64,000 nucleotides of DNA from an uncultured Muribaculaceae bacterium (GTDB taxonomy: Bacteria; Bacteroidota; Bacteroidia; Bacteroidales; Muribaculaceae): NCBI GenBank assembly GCA_947525975.1, contig CANNVE010000013.1, forward strand, positions 1-64,000, written 5' to 3'. Every line of letters begins with the position of its first letter. Position 1 is the stretch's first letter. The notes below the pieces were generated by a model. That model was not told where the DNA came from. It worked only from the letters and a program-made list of their open reading frames with translations, and did no database searches. Position numbers and translations under genes: made by a program. Shown piece by piece: positions 17,491 to 25,468 of the stretch.

Positions 17491-17499
17491 AGGCTCCTG

Positions 17500-17961
17500 T
17501 TATCTGAGCACCTCCATATCCATGGGGTCTTCGATATATTCTAAATAGTCATCTATCCTCACGCTGTCCGGATTGAATCGGCTCAGGCCGTAGACCTCGT
17601 TGAGAGTGGCCATGTCGGCATATTGCAGCGATGAGATGTATGATGTCACCGAGTCGGGCTGCAGGGCTATTGCTTTCTTCAGGCACGATGAAGCCATGGC
17701 CATATGCTCGGGACGGTTGCCCAGCTGAGAGGCCTTGGCGTATATGAGCGCGCTGCGGCACAGTTGGTTGACGGATAGATTCTCATCCTCGAGCTTCTTG
17801 CAGCATTCCACCGCTTCAGATGGGTCGCCGTGCGAAATGGCCTCCTCGGCCTGGGCGAGCATCTCGTCGGGGGTAGATTTGCCGCATGAGCACAGCATGA
17901 CCATAAATGAAACTATCGCGCAAAGGCCGATGCGTAATGGTGTAATGTGTGTCATATCCAT
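17500..17961 (-). CDS. Small TPR-like lipoprotein
   Basis: 153 residues with a signal peptide and a lipobox ending at Cys26 (MLCSC). The mature part is helical and resembles one or two tetratricopeptide units (DEMLAQAEEAISHGDPSEAVECCKKL, then LCRSALIYAKASQLGN, then MASSCLKKAIALQPDSVTSY). It is a probable periplasmic or outer-membrane lipoprotein of unknown function. It stops 9 bp before the helicase start and may lead that transcript. A second in-frame ATG at codon 3 is also possible. Confidence 0.75.
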   Translation of the reverse strand: MDMTHITPLRIGLCAIVSFMVMLCSCGKSTPDEMLAQAEEAISHGDPSEAVECCKKLEDENLSVNQLCRSALIYAKASQLGNRPEHMAMASSCLKKAIALQPDSVTSYISSLQYADMATLNEVYGLSRFNPDSVRIDDYLEYIEDPMDMEVLR

Positions 17962-18012
17962 AAATTTTTACAAAGATAAGCAAAATATATGACAGTCGAG
18001 CCGTATCGGCAA

Positions 18013-18045
18013 CAAAAAAAGCAGCTCTTCAGTGGAACTGCTTTT
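18013..18045. terminator. Bidirectional terminator before lpdA
   Basis: AAAAGCAG / CTGCTTTT stem (8 bp plus a possible interrupted extension) with an A run on the left and T run on the right. It lies between the glycine cleavage operon's 3' end (18129) and the lipoprotein start (17961). Confidence 0.7.
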
Positions 18046-18058
18046 AGTATGGGCGAGT

Positions 18059-18089
18059 GGAGGTGCGTTTCTCCGAAACGCACGGGCCA
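18059..18089 (+). repeat. GGAGGTGCG hairpin repeat, copy 2 of 3
   Basis: Same GTGCGTTTC-TC-CGAAACGCAC core as copy 1, followed by GGGCCA. It begins 14 bp after the terminator. A short piece resembling the CACGGATTAACACGG family (GGATTCACGCAG...CGGATT) follows at 18107-18131 and runs up to the lpdA stop. Confidence 0.8.
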
Positions 18090-18128
18090 CCCGGACAAAA
18101 GAATTCGGATTCACGCAGATTTCTCGGA

Positions 18129-19544
18129 TTATTTTGCGGCGGCGCAGGCGGTCATCAGGGCTTCGCTCAGGGTGGGGTGGCCGTGGATGATGGTGTGGGC
18201 CACGTCGTCGACGGTGACACCCTCTGCCAGGCACACTGTGGCTTCTGCCGCTATGTCGCTGGCGTGGGGGCCTATGATGTGCACTCCGAGCATCAGGCGC
18301 GTGGCCGGGCTGTAGAGCACCTTGACGAATCCTTCGCCTTCGCCCATGGCGAGAGCCTTGCCGTTGCCGGCGAACATGGATTTGGCCGATGCGTACTCTA
18401 TCTCCTCTTTCTGGCATTGCTCCTCGGTGAGACCCACCATGGCGCATTCGGGCGAGGTGAAAACGGCTGAGGGGATATACTCCATGTCGACGTCATCGCC
18501 AAAGGCCACGCGGGCCTGGGCCGACGCGGCGTGAGCCAGCATGCAGCGGCCATTGACGTCGCCCACGGCGTATACGCCCGGGGCAGAGGTGCGCATCAAC
18601 GGGTCGGTCTCGATGAATCCTCGGGCATTGACGTTGATGCCTGCCTCGGCGCAGCCTTCGGGCAGCACGGCCTTGCGGCCTACAGCCATGAGGGCTGTCT
18701 CGCACTCGAGGCTCTCGTCGCCTTTCTTGCCTGCGTAGGTGAGGCGCAGCAGTCCTTCTGCGGCCTGCTCTATCTTGCTCACCGCCGCGCCCACTATGAT
18801 CTTCACGCCGCGGCGCGACAGGGTGGTGCGAAGGCGCTTGGCCACCTCCTTGTCAAAGGGAGGAAGGATTTCCTTGCAGTATTCGATCACGGTGACCTCC
18901 ACGCCGAATGCCTGGAGGATAGAGGCGAACTCCATGCCTATGACGCCGCCGCCAATGATGGCGATGCTCTTGGGCAGGGATGTTAGCTTCAGGAGGTCGT
19001 CGCTGGTGATGGCCAGGTCGGCTCCGGGTATGGGCAGGATGGCCGGTGCGCTTCCGGTGGCGATGAGTATCTGCTCGGCGGTGAATTCTCGTCCGTCGAC
19101 ACGCACCACAGGCAGCATCGTGCGCTCGCCGTTCTCGGCATTGAGGCTGCAGGCTTCAGGCTCGGGGGCGTGGTCGCCCACGAGGCCCACGAAGGGCACG
19201 GTGCCGAGCGATGCCTCGCCACGGATCACCTCCACGTCCTTCAGCAGTCCCTCTACGCCTTGGCGCAGGCTTGCCACCACGCCTTGCATGCGCTCGGCGG
19301 CCTTGGCATAGTCGGGAGTGATGCCTTCGATGCTGACTCCGAAGTCGGCGGCGCGGCGGGCGCTGAGTATGGCCGAGGCCGAGGCCAGCAGGCACTTTGT
19401 GGGGATGCAGCCTCGGTTGAGGCAGGTGCCTCCGAGGTCGGCTTTCTCTATCAGGGTGACTTTTCGCCCGGCGCGGGCCGCCTCGGTGGCTATCTCATAG
19501 CCGCCGGGGCCTCCGCCAATGATTATTATGTCAGAGTGGTTCAT
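18129..19544 (-). CDS. lpdA: Dihydrolipoyl dehydrogenase (glycine cleavage L protein)
   Basis: 471 residues, FAD-dependent class I pyridine nucleotide-disulfide oxidoreductase. The FAD-binding GGGPGGYEIA is at 10-19 and the redox-active pair C41-C46 lies in GGTCLNRGCIPTK. The NAD-binding IIGGGVIGMEFASIL is central, and the C-terminal dimer motif HIIGPHASDI...THPTLSE-like HGHPTLSEAL contains the catalytic His. It reoxidises dihydrolipoyl GcvH to produce NADH. As the last gene of the gcv operon (3 bp after gcvPB), it is probably dedicated to glycine cleavage. Confidence 0.96.
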   Translation of the reverse strand: MNHSDIIIIGGGPGGYEIATEAARAGRKVTLIEKADLGGTCLNRGCIPTKCLLASASAILSARRAADFGVSIEGITPDYAKAAERMQGVVASLRQGVEGLLKDVEVIRGEASLGTVPFVGLVGDHAPEPEACSLNAENGERTMLPVVRVDGREFTAEQILIATGSAPAILPIPGADLAITSDDLLKLTSLPKSIAIIGGGVIGMEFASILQAFGVEVTVIEYCKEILPPFDKEVAKRLRTTLSRRGVKIIVGAAVSKIEQAAEGLLRLTYAGKKGDESLECETALMAVGRKAVLPEGCAEAGINVNARGFIETDPLMRTSAPGVYAVGDVNGRCMLAHAASAQARVAFGDDVDMEYIPSAVFTSPECAMVGLTEEQCQKEEIEYASAKSMFAGNGKALAMGEGEGFVKVLYSPATRLMLGVHIIGPHASDIAAEATVCLAEGVTVDDVAHTIIHGHPTLSEALMTACAAAK

Positions 19545-19547
19545 GCC

Positions 19548-21002
19548 TTAATTGAGTTCGGCCCATGTCACCACGGGGTGCAGGGCGGCCTCCGTGTCGT
19601 CGGGGTGAGAGATCGGGGTGTTGTGGGGCGCATCCTTCACCAGGTCGGGCGTCTCGGCGGCCTCCTTGGCTATCTGCCTCATGGCGGCGATGAATGCGTC
19701 GAGAGTCTCGCGGCTTTCGGTTTCGGTAGGCTCTATCATCAGCGACTCGTGGAATAAGAGCGGGAAATATATGGTGGGAGCGTGGAATCCGAAGTCGAGC
19801 AGGCGCTTGGCCACGTTGAGGGTGGTGACGCCTGTGCTCTTGTCGGCAAGGCCGTCAAATACGAATTCGTGTTTGCACGGGCCCTCGATAGGCAGCAGAT
19901 AAAGGTCGCGCAGGGCGTGCATGATATAGTTGGCGTTGAGCGTGGAGAGGGGGCCTACCATCTTTAGGTTTTCGGCGCCGAGGCTGAGGATGTATGAGAG
20001 GGCGCGGAGATCGACGGCGAAATTGCCGATCCATGAGCTGATGCGTCCAAGAGCGCTGTCGTCGCAGATGGCGGAGTAGGTGCCGTCGGCATTCTTGACT
20101 ACGCGCGGATTGGGCAGGAATTGCTCCAAGCCTGCGCGCACACCCACGGGGCCGGAGCCGGGGCCGCCTCCGCCGTGAGGCGTAGAGAATGTCTTGTGCA
20201 GGTTGATGTGCATCACGTCGAAGCCCATGTCGCCGGGGCGGGCCACGCCGAGCATCGGGTTGAGGTTGGCTCCGTCGTAGTACATCAGCGCGCCGCAGTC
20301 ATGCACAGCCTTGGCGATCTCGGGGATGTTCTTCTCAAACATGCCCACGGTGTTGGGGTTGGTCATCATCATGGCGGCTATGTCGGGGCCGAGCTTGCTC
20401 TTGAGGTCGGCCACATCGACTGTGCCGTCGGCCATGCTCTTCACCTCCACGATCTCATATCCGCACACGGCAGCCGAGGCGGGGTTGGTGCCGTGGGCCG
20501 AATCGGGCACTATCACCTTGGTGCGGGCCCAATCTTCGCGGCTGTCGTGGTAGGCGTGGATGGTCATCAGGCCGGTGAGCTCGCCGTGCGCTCCCGCAAA
20601 GGGATTGAGCGTGAACTCGGCCATGCCCCCGATTTCAGACAGCATCTGCTGCAGGGTGTAGTATGCCTTCAGCGCGCCCTGCGTGGTGGATTGCGGCTGC
20701 AGCGGGTGCAGTCGGCTCATCACCGGGTCGGCGGCCATCTCGTCGTTGATCTTGGGGTTGTATTTCATGGTGCATGACCCCAGCGGATAGAAGCCGGTGT
20801 CAACGCCGAAGTTGTTGTTGCTTGAGTTGGTGTAGTGGCGCACCACGGTGGGCTCGTCTACCTGCGGCAGCCCCAGCGGAGTCTCGCGGCGCAGGCCGGC
20901 GGGAATTTCGTAAGCCGGAAATTCGTTGCGGGGAAGGCTGAAGCCCCGGCGCCCCTGGTGTGAAAGCTCGAATATCAGCTTTCCGTATAAGTCTCTATTC
21001 AT
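19548..21002 (-). CDS. gcvPB: Glycine dehydrogenase (decarboxylating) subunit 2
   Basis: 484 residues, the C-terminal half of P protein. The PLP lysine lies in INLHKTFSTPHGGGGPGSGP, the canonical P-protein motif. Other family blocks include FYPLGSCTMKYNPKIND and PDSAHGTNPASA. With gcvPA it decarboxylates glycine and passes the aminomethyl group to lipoyl-GcvH. The split two-subunit form is usual for many Bacteroidetes and clostridia. It follows gcvPA by 29 bp. Confidence 0.96.
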   Translation of the reverse strand: MNRDLYGKLIFELSHQGRRGFSLPRNEFPAYEIPAGLRRETPLGLPQVDEPTVVRHYTNSSNNNFGVDTGFYPLGSCTMKYNPKINDEMAADPVMSRLHPLQPQSTTQGALKAYYTLQQMLSEIGGMAEFTLNPFAGAHGELTGLMTIHAYHDSREDWARTKVIVPDSAHGTNPASAAVCGYEIVEVKSMADGTVDVADLKSKLGPDIAAMMMTNPNTVGMFEKNIPEIAKAVHDCGALMYYDGANLNPMLGVARPGDMGFDVMHINLHKTFSTPHGGGGPGSGPVGVRAGLEQFLPNPRVVKNADGTYSAICDDSALGRISSWIGNFAVDLRALSYILSLGAENLKMVGPLSTLNANYIMHALRDLYLLPIEGPCKHEFVFDGLADKSTGVTTLNVAKRLLDFGFHAPTIYFPLLFHESLMIEPTETESRETLDAFIAAMRQIAKEAAETPDLVKDAPHNTPISHPDDTEAALHPVVTWAELN

Positions 21003-21031
21003 AAACCGAATTTTGAATTTGACTGTTAGCG

Positions 21032-22360
21032 TCAGAGCGAATTGACGATTGATGCGTATTTATCCATGTCGGCCTTGGTCTGCATCTCGGTGCAGGCTAT
21101 GAGCAGCATATCGTCGGCCACCTTCACGCCGGCGAAAATGCCTTGGGCCAGGCAGGCGTCGATCACTCGGTCGGCAGTGATGCCGTCGCTCAGGCGCATC
21201 AGGAATTCGTAGGCGAAAGGCTTGTCGGGATATTGCAGGCTCATCTTTCCTGTGGATTCCAGCTGCCCGGCCAGGTAATGGGCGCCGTCGATGCTGAGGG
21301 CGTTGACCTGCTTGAGACCTTCGGGGCCCATGAGCGAGAGGTAGACGGTGGCGTAGAGAGCCATCAGACCCTGGTTTGAGCAGATGTTTGATGTGGCCTT
21401 CTCGCGGCGTATGTGCTGCTCGCGGGCTTGGAGCGTGAGCACGAACACTCGCTTTCCGTCGCGATCTTTGGTGGCGCCCACGATGCGGCCCGGCATCTTG
21501 CGTATCAGGGCCTTGGTGGTGCACATGTAGCCAAGGTAGGGGCCTCCGTAGTTGAGGGGCATGCCGAGCGACTGGGCGTCGCCGACAGCGATGTCAGCTC
21601 CCCACTCTCCGGGAGTGCGCACTGCAGCGAGTGCGCTTGCCGGACAGTTCATCACCAGCAGGGCCTTCTTTGAGTGGCAGAGGTCGGCGTATCCGGCGTA
21701 GTCCTCTACGATGCCGTAGTAGTTGGGGGCGGCCACGATGACTCCGGCTACGTCGCCCGCCTGCATCATTTCCTCAAATTCGGCGCGGGATGTCACGCCG
21801 TCTTTTTCGGGGATCACCTCAAGGGCTATCTTGTGATAGCGGGCGTAGGTGCGGCACACGTCGGCCACGATGGGGTTGACGGTGGCAGAGATCAGCACGC
21901 GGTTTTTCTTGCGGGCGGCTGCCACGCACATCATCATGGCTTCGGCAGTGGCCGTGGCGCCGTCGTACATCGAGGCGTTCGACACGTCGAGGCCCGTGAG
22001 GGCGGTCATCATCGATTGGTATTCGAAGATGTATTGCAGTGTGCCCTGCGATATTTCGGGCTGGTAGGGAGTGTAGGCTGTGAGAAATTCGCTGCGCGAT
22101 GTGATGGCGCTGATCACTGCCGGCGAGTAGTGGTCGTAAAATCCGGCTCCGCCGAAGCAAGTGAGGGTGCGGCAGTCATCGCGCAGAGAGGCGAAGAAAT
22201 CGCGCACTTCCTTCTCGCTCATTTCAGCCGGCAGGTCATAGTCGCGCTTCAGGCGCAGTTCAGCCGGCACGTCGCAGTATAGGTCGTCGAGCGCCTTGGC
22301 GTGGCAAGCCTGCAGCATCTGCTCGATGTCCTGCTCTGTATGTGGGAGATACCTGTGCAT
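21032..22360 (-). CDS. gcvPA: Glycine dehydrogenase (decarboxylating) subunit 1
   Basis: 442 residues, the N-terminal half of P protein. Recognised from MHRYLPHTEQDIEQML, FLTAYTPYQPEISQGTLQ, YDGATATAEA and the RREKATSNICSNQGLMALYA block. It pairs with gcvPB as an alpha2beta2 enzyme. It is separated from gcvH by 177 bp of AT-rich repeated and palindromic DNA, the only large gap inside the operon, so its expression could be set separately from lplA-gcvT-gcvH. Confidence 0.96.
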   Translation of the reverse strand: MHRYLPHTEQDIEQMLQACHAKALDDLYCDVPAELRLKRDYDLPAEMSEKEVRDFFASLRDDCRTLTCFGGAGFYDHYSPAVISAITSRSEFLTAYTPYQPEISQGTLQYIFEYQSMMTALTGLDVSNASMYDGATATAEAMMMCVAAARKKNRVLISATVNPIVADVCRTYARYHKIALEVIPEKDGVTSRAEFEEMMQAGDVAGVIVAAPNYYGIVEDYAGYADLCHSKKALLVMNCPASALAAVRTPGEWGADIAVGDAQSLGMPLNYGGPYLGYMCTTKALIRKMPGRIVGATKDRDGKRVFVLTLQAREQHIRREKATSNICSNQGLMALYATVYLSLMGPEGLKQVNALSIDGAHYLAGQLESTGKMSLQYPDKPFAYEFLMRLSDGITADRVIDACLAQGIFAGVKVADDMLLIACTEMQTKADMDKYASIVNSL

Positions 22361-22422
22361 CTATATTCAATTAGAAATGTTCATCAATTAGTAATGTGTA
22401 ATTAGTAATTAGTAATGTTCCA

Positions 22423-22482
22423 CAATTAGTAATTAGTAGTTGTTTCCAGGGAGGAAGTCATTTAACTACTAATTACTAATTG
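22423..22482. repeat. AT-rich inverted repeat inside the gcv operon
   Basis: CAATTAGTAATTAGTAGTT at 22423-22441 is exactly inverted at 22464-22482 (19 bp, no mismatch) around a 22-nt GC-richer loop. More copies of ATTAGTAAT flank it at 22386-22418 and 22484-22496. The composition is sharply different from the GC-rich genes on both sides. Confidence 0.85.
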
Positions 22483-22495
22483 ATAATTACTAATT

Positions 22496-22555
22496 GCATC
22501 CGTCTGTCACTGATTGCAAGGCCAAAGGCCTGAACAATCAGTGACAGACGGATGC
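22496..22555. repeat. 21-bp perfect inverted repeat spanning the gcvH stop codon
   Basis: GCATCCGTCTGTCACTGATTG at 22496-22516 reads inverted at 22535-22555. The 18-nt loop contains a second small hairpin (AGGCC-TTT-GGCCT). The right arm covers the last five sense codons and the stop of gcvH. It could act as a terminator or mRNA-stabilising hairpin between gcvH and gcvPA. Confidence 0.85.
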
Positions 22556-22897
22556 GTAGGCTTCTTCGTCGAGGAGTTCGTCGAGTTCGGCGGGGTTGGT
22601 CATCTCCACCTTGATGATCCAGTTGGCCAGGGGATCCTCGTTCACGAGGCGGGGATTGTCGATGAGGGCCTCGTTGATCTCGATCACTGCGCCCGATACG
22701 GGAGCGTAGAGGTCAGATGCTGCCTTCACTGACTCGATTGCGCCGAAGTCCTCGCCGGCCTCAACGTCGTCGCCCACTTCGGGCATGTCCACGTAGACCA
22801 CGTTGCCGAGCTGAGCGGCTGCATAGGGAGAGATGCCTACATAGGCGATGTTGCCCTCAACGCGGGCGTATTCGTGCGAAGAAAGATACTTTGTCAT
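22538..22897 (-). CDS. gcvH: Glycine cleavage system H protein
   Basis: 119 residues, small lipoyl-domain protein. The lipoylation site is Lys58 in GAIESVKAASDLYAP. It carries the aminomethyl intermediate between P, T and L proteins, and its lipoate is probably attached by the operon's own LplA. Length is slightly below the usual ~125. The C-terminus (EEAYASVCH) is encoded inside a perfect inverted repeat, so the last few residues may have been replaced by that palindrome. It starts 43 bp after gcvT. Confidence 0.96.
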   Translation of the reverse strand: MTKYLSSHEYARVEGNIAYVGISPYAAAQLGNVVYVDMPEVGDDVEAGEDFGAIESVKAASDLYAPVSGAVIEINEALIDNPRLVNEDPLANWIIKVEMTNPAELDELLDEEAYASVCH

Positions 22898-22940
22898 GAT
22901 CGTAAGATTTTTATTTGTGTTTGTGATGTTTTTTCGGTTG

Positions 22941-24026
22941 TTATTTCTTGTAGTTGGGGGTGTAGAAGCGCTTTTTGACCACCACGGCGGGGAAGGTCTT
23001 CTTGCGCACCTTCACCTGCACTTCGGTGCCGAGCTTCGAGTAGGGAGTCTTCACCAGGGCGAATGCCAGATTCTTGTCAAGGGTGATCGAGTGGTATCCG
23101 GTGGTGATTTCGCCTATTGTCTCGCCTTCGGCGTTGAGCACCTCGTATCCGTGGCGCGGGATGGCCTGGCCTTGCACTTCGAGGCCAACGAGCTTGTATT
23201 CGGTGCCTTCGGCCTTTTGCTTTGCGCAAGCCTCCTTGCCGATGAATTCCGGCTTGTCGAGCTTCACGAACATGCCGAATCCGGCCATTATCGGCGATAT
23301 TTCGGCTGTTAGCTCGTCGCCGTAGAGGGGCAGCCCGGCTTCAAAGCGCAGGGTGTCGCGGCATCCGAGGCCGCATGGCTGCACGCCGGCCTCCATCAGC
23401 TTGGTCCAGAGGCGGCGGGTGAGCATGTGAGAGGCGTAGATCTCGAATCCGTCCTCGCCGGTGTATCCGGTGCGGCTCACTATCACGTCCTCGCCCTCAA
23501 GCTCTATGTCCTTGAATGTGTAGAATTCCAGGTCTGAAGCGTCGATGCCGAGCACGTCGAGCAGCGTCTTCTCGGCGTCGGGGCCCTGCACGGCGAGCTC
23601 GCCGTAGAGGCCGCTCAGATGATGCACGTGCACGTCGAAGTCCTTTGCGGCCTCGCGTATCCAGGCTATGTCCTTGTCGATGTTGGCTGCGTTGGGCACG
23701 AGGAAGAATTCCTTGTCGTTGCGCTTGTACACAAGCAGGTCGTCTACGCATCCTCCGTCAGGATACAGCATCATGCCGTAGTAGATCTTGTTGTCGGGAG
23801 CGCCGGTGAGATCGTTGGTGAATATGTGGTTGACGAATTTCTCGGCTTCATTGCCGGTGATCAAGGCCTCGCCCATGTGCGAAACATCGAATACGCCCAC
23901 GGCATTGCGCACGGCGTTGTGCTCGGTGATGATGTCAGCGTACTGTATCGGCATATCAAAGCCGCCGAAAGGGCTCATCATCGCGCCCTGCGCGATGTGC
24001 AGGTCATGCAGGCAAGTTGTTTTCAT
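22941..24026 (-). CDS. gcvT: Glycine cleavage T protein (aminomethyltransferase)
   Basis: 361 residues, tetrahydrofolate-dependent enzyme that takes the aminomethyl group from GcvH, giving methylene-THF and ammonia. Diagnostic blocks are MSPFGGFDMPIQYADIITEHNAVRNAVGVFDVSHMGE, SRTGYTGEDGFEIY (with the catalytic Asp region) and CGLGCRDTLRFEAGLPLYG. A longer frame reaches 24170, but its first 48 residues are low-complexity and lie inside lplA. The ATG at 24026 (MKTTCLHDLH) overlaps the lplA stop and is the start chosen. Confidence 0.96.
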   Translation of the reverse strand: MKTTCLHDLHIAQGAMMSPFGGFDMPIQYADIITEHNAVRNAVGVFDVSHMGEALITGNEAEKFVNHIFTNDLTGAPDNKIYYGMMLYPDGGCVDDLLVYKRNDKEFFLVPNAANIDKDIAWIREAAKDFDVHVHHLSGLYGELAVQGPDAEKTLLDVLGIDASDLEFYTFKDIELEGEDVIVSRTGYTGEDGFEIYASHMLTRRLWTKLMEAGVQPCGLGCRDTLRFEAGLPLYGDELTAEISPIMAGFGMFVKLDKPEFIGKEACAKQKAEGTEYKLVGLEVQGQAIPRHGYEVLNAEGETIGEITTGYHSITLDKNLAFALVKTPYSKLGTEVQVKVRKKTFPAVVVKKRFYTPNYKK

Positions 24027-25024
24027 CTCTCTTGGTATTTTATGTCTTGGTTTTTTGTCGCGGAAATGATCAGGTGGGCCAGATCGTGGGCTGTCAGGCC
24101 CGCTATGGCCTTGTTGATGCCTTCGAGAGCCGCTTCCAGCCTGTCGGCTTCGGGAGGCAGGCCGGCGCATCGGTCGAGTATCGGCGCTGTGTCGGCAGAA
24201 TTGAAGAAGTCGCCCCTCAGCTCCACGCTGCGGATTAAGCCGTCAGCCACGCTCACCGCGGGGCGTATCGTGCCCACGCCCTCTATGCGTCGCCCGTGGA
24301 GGCCTTCGCAAAGGTCGAGCCGCAGCCATTGCGGGCTGTAGTATCCCTGCTCCATGGCTTCGATTTCGGCCACTTGGCCGGGAGTGAGGGCGATTTCGCC
24401 GTCGGTGATGTTTTCGATGAGGAATGACGCCAGCTGCTCTACCCTCAGGCCGGGCAGATGCTCCGAGAGGGTGGTGATGTGGCTTTTCACCGATTTCACC
24501 TTGTGGGCCTCGAGTTTGCTGCGGTCGGGGGTGATGGCATTGAGCATATTTTCGAAATTCGTGCTCACGAGCATCGTGCTGTGGGCTATCGAGCGCTCCG
24601 GCAGCCGCAGGAATGCGCCGCCAGATACTTTGCGCCCGCCGATGAGCACATCGTTGCGCCCCGAGGCTTCGGCCTCCACGCCGAGACGGCGGAGCGCCCG
24701 GGCCACCATGGCGGTGTATCCGCCAAAGGCGCGCTGCACATCGGTGTCGGGCGATATGTAGCTCAGCATCAGATTGTCGAGGTCGGCGTATACGCATCCG
24801 CCTCCGCTCTTGCGCCTGACCACGTCGATGCCGCGCTCACGGCAATACGCCAGATCCACCTCCACGGGGATGTCCTGATGGCGGCCGCATATCACGGTGG
24901 GCTCCACGTTCCAGACGAAGAAATACTCGCCTGCGGGCAATGCAGCGGCCACCCACTCCTCCATGGCAAGATAGAAGGGCAGGCGCCGGCGCGAAGTGCC
25001 GTCGGGCAATGCTACATGTATCAT
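24023..25024 (-). CDS. lplA: Lipoate-protein ligase A
   Basis: 333 residues of the BPL/LplA family. Residues 1-30 (LPFYLAMEEW) match the start of LplA. RRKSGGGCVYADLDNLMLSYI contains the RR-x-GGG lipoyl-AMP motif, and GRNDVLIGGRKVSGGAFLR holds the catalytic Lys segment. An accessory C-terminal domain follows. It activates scavenged lipoate with ATP and transfers it to GcvH. Head position in lplA-gcvTHPAPB-lpdA ties it to glycine cleavage. The predicted promoter ends only 4 nt before the ATG, so the mRNA may have almost no leader. Confidence 0.94.
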   Translation of the reverse strand: MIHVALPDGTSRRRLPFYLAMEEWVAAALPAGEYFFVWNVEPTVICGRHQDIPVEVDLAYCRERGIDVVRRKSGGGCVYADLDNLMLSYISPDTDVQRAFGGYTAMVARALRRLGVEAEASGRNDVLIGGRKVSGGAFLRLPERSIAHSTMLVSTNFENMLNAITPDRSKLEAHKVKSVKSHITTLSEHLPGLRVEQLASFLIENITDGEIALTPGQVAEIEAMEQGYYSPQWLRLDLCEGLHGRRIEGVGTIRPAVSVADGLIRSVELRGDFFNSADTAPILDRCAGLPPEADRLEAALEGINKAIAGLTAHDLAHLIISATKNQDIKYQER

Positions 25025-25028
25025 GCCC

Positions 25029-25060
25029 CAAAGTTAGCGATAAATTTCGTCACTCCCAAA
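25029..25060 (-). promoter_or_regulatory. Promoter of the lplA-gcv operon
   Basis: Minus strand: TTTG at 25060-25057, 20 nt, then TAACTTTG at 25036-25029, a near-ideal Bacteroidetes promoter. Since initiation normally occurs a few nt after the -7 element, transcription should start at or next to the ATG (25024). Confidence 0.75.
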
Positions 25061-25207
25061 AAAAAACGGCCAAGCCCCCGCTTTTTGTCCGCCACCGGAC
25101 TCGCCGCAGCGTGTCATCTGATTATTTCAGGGGAAAGTAACAATGGGGGGGGGCAATATGTAACGAAATCATGGAGCATCAAGCCTCTAATTGCGCTGAT
25201 ATGGGCA

Positions 25208-25226
25208 AGCCCGCTCGCTGCGGGCT
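25208..25226. terminator. AGCCCGC/GCGGGCT hairpin
   Basis: A 7-bp perfect stem with a 5-nt TCGCT loop. A sister hairpin occurs at 39682-39702. Here it overlaps the stop of the possible 40-codon gene on the minus strand. No clear U run follows. Confidence 0.45.
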
Positions 25227-25347
25227 AATTATGGTTTGGTGAAAATATGTTAAATGGTGGTGTGGGCGCAAACAAAATGGGGCAGGAGATTGTCTTTATT
25301 GTACAAACAGCAGAAAGAAGCAAGGCAAAAAGAATTAGTTTTTTCAT
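25225..25347 (-). CDS. Possible 40-residue secreted peptide
   Basis: A short ORF in the 444-bp gap between lplA and the transporter. The translation starts MKKLILFALLLSAVCTIKTI, which has the charge-hydrophobic-small pattern of a signal peptide, and ends ...PPFNIFSPNHN. It begins 22 bp downstream of the transporter's terminator and ends at a hairpin. No promoter was recognised. It could be a true small secreted protein, a fragment of a decayed gene, or chance. The rest of the gap (25061-25207) holds a G9 run and nothing recognisable. Confidence 0.3.
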   Translation of the reverse strand: MKKLILFALLLSAVCTIKTISCPILFAPTPPFNIFSPNHN

Positions 25348-25368
25348 AGGATTAGATTTTTAAGTTTA

Positions 25369-25402
25369 AACGCAGCGGCTGTCGGGAGACAGCCGCTGCG
25401 TT
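25369..25402 (-). terminator. Terminator of the POT transporter gene
   Basis: A perfect 15-bp stem (AACGCAGCGGCTGTC and its inverse) with a GGGA-size loop, 67 bp downstream of the transporter stop. Confidence 0.8.
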
Positions 25403-25468
25403 GTGTTCTTGTGTCCGGCCCCACGCAGAGGTATCTGCATGGGGCCGGCGGTATGTGTCGGGAGCGTA

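Noticed and set aside
22386..22496. Possible CRISPR-like array
   Set aside because: Repeats are ~9-nt AT-rich units with no regular spacers and include inverted copies; no cas genes nearby.
24027..24170. N-terminal extension of gcvT
   Set aside because: Arg/Pro/Ser-rich, inside lplA, not part of GcvT; the ATG at 24026 overlaps the lplA stop and matches the family start.
25025..25224. Glycine riboswitch before the glycine cleavage operon
   Set aside because: The promoter lies directly at the start codon, leaving no leader, and no tandem glycine-aptamer pattern was seen.
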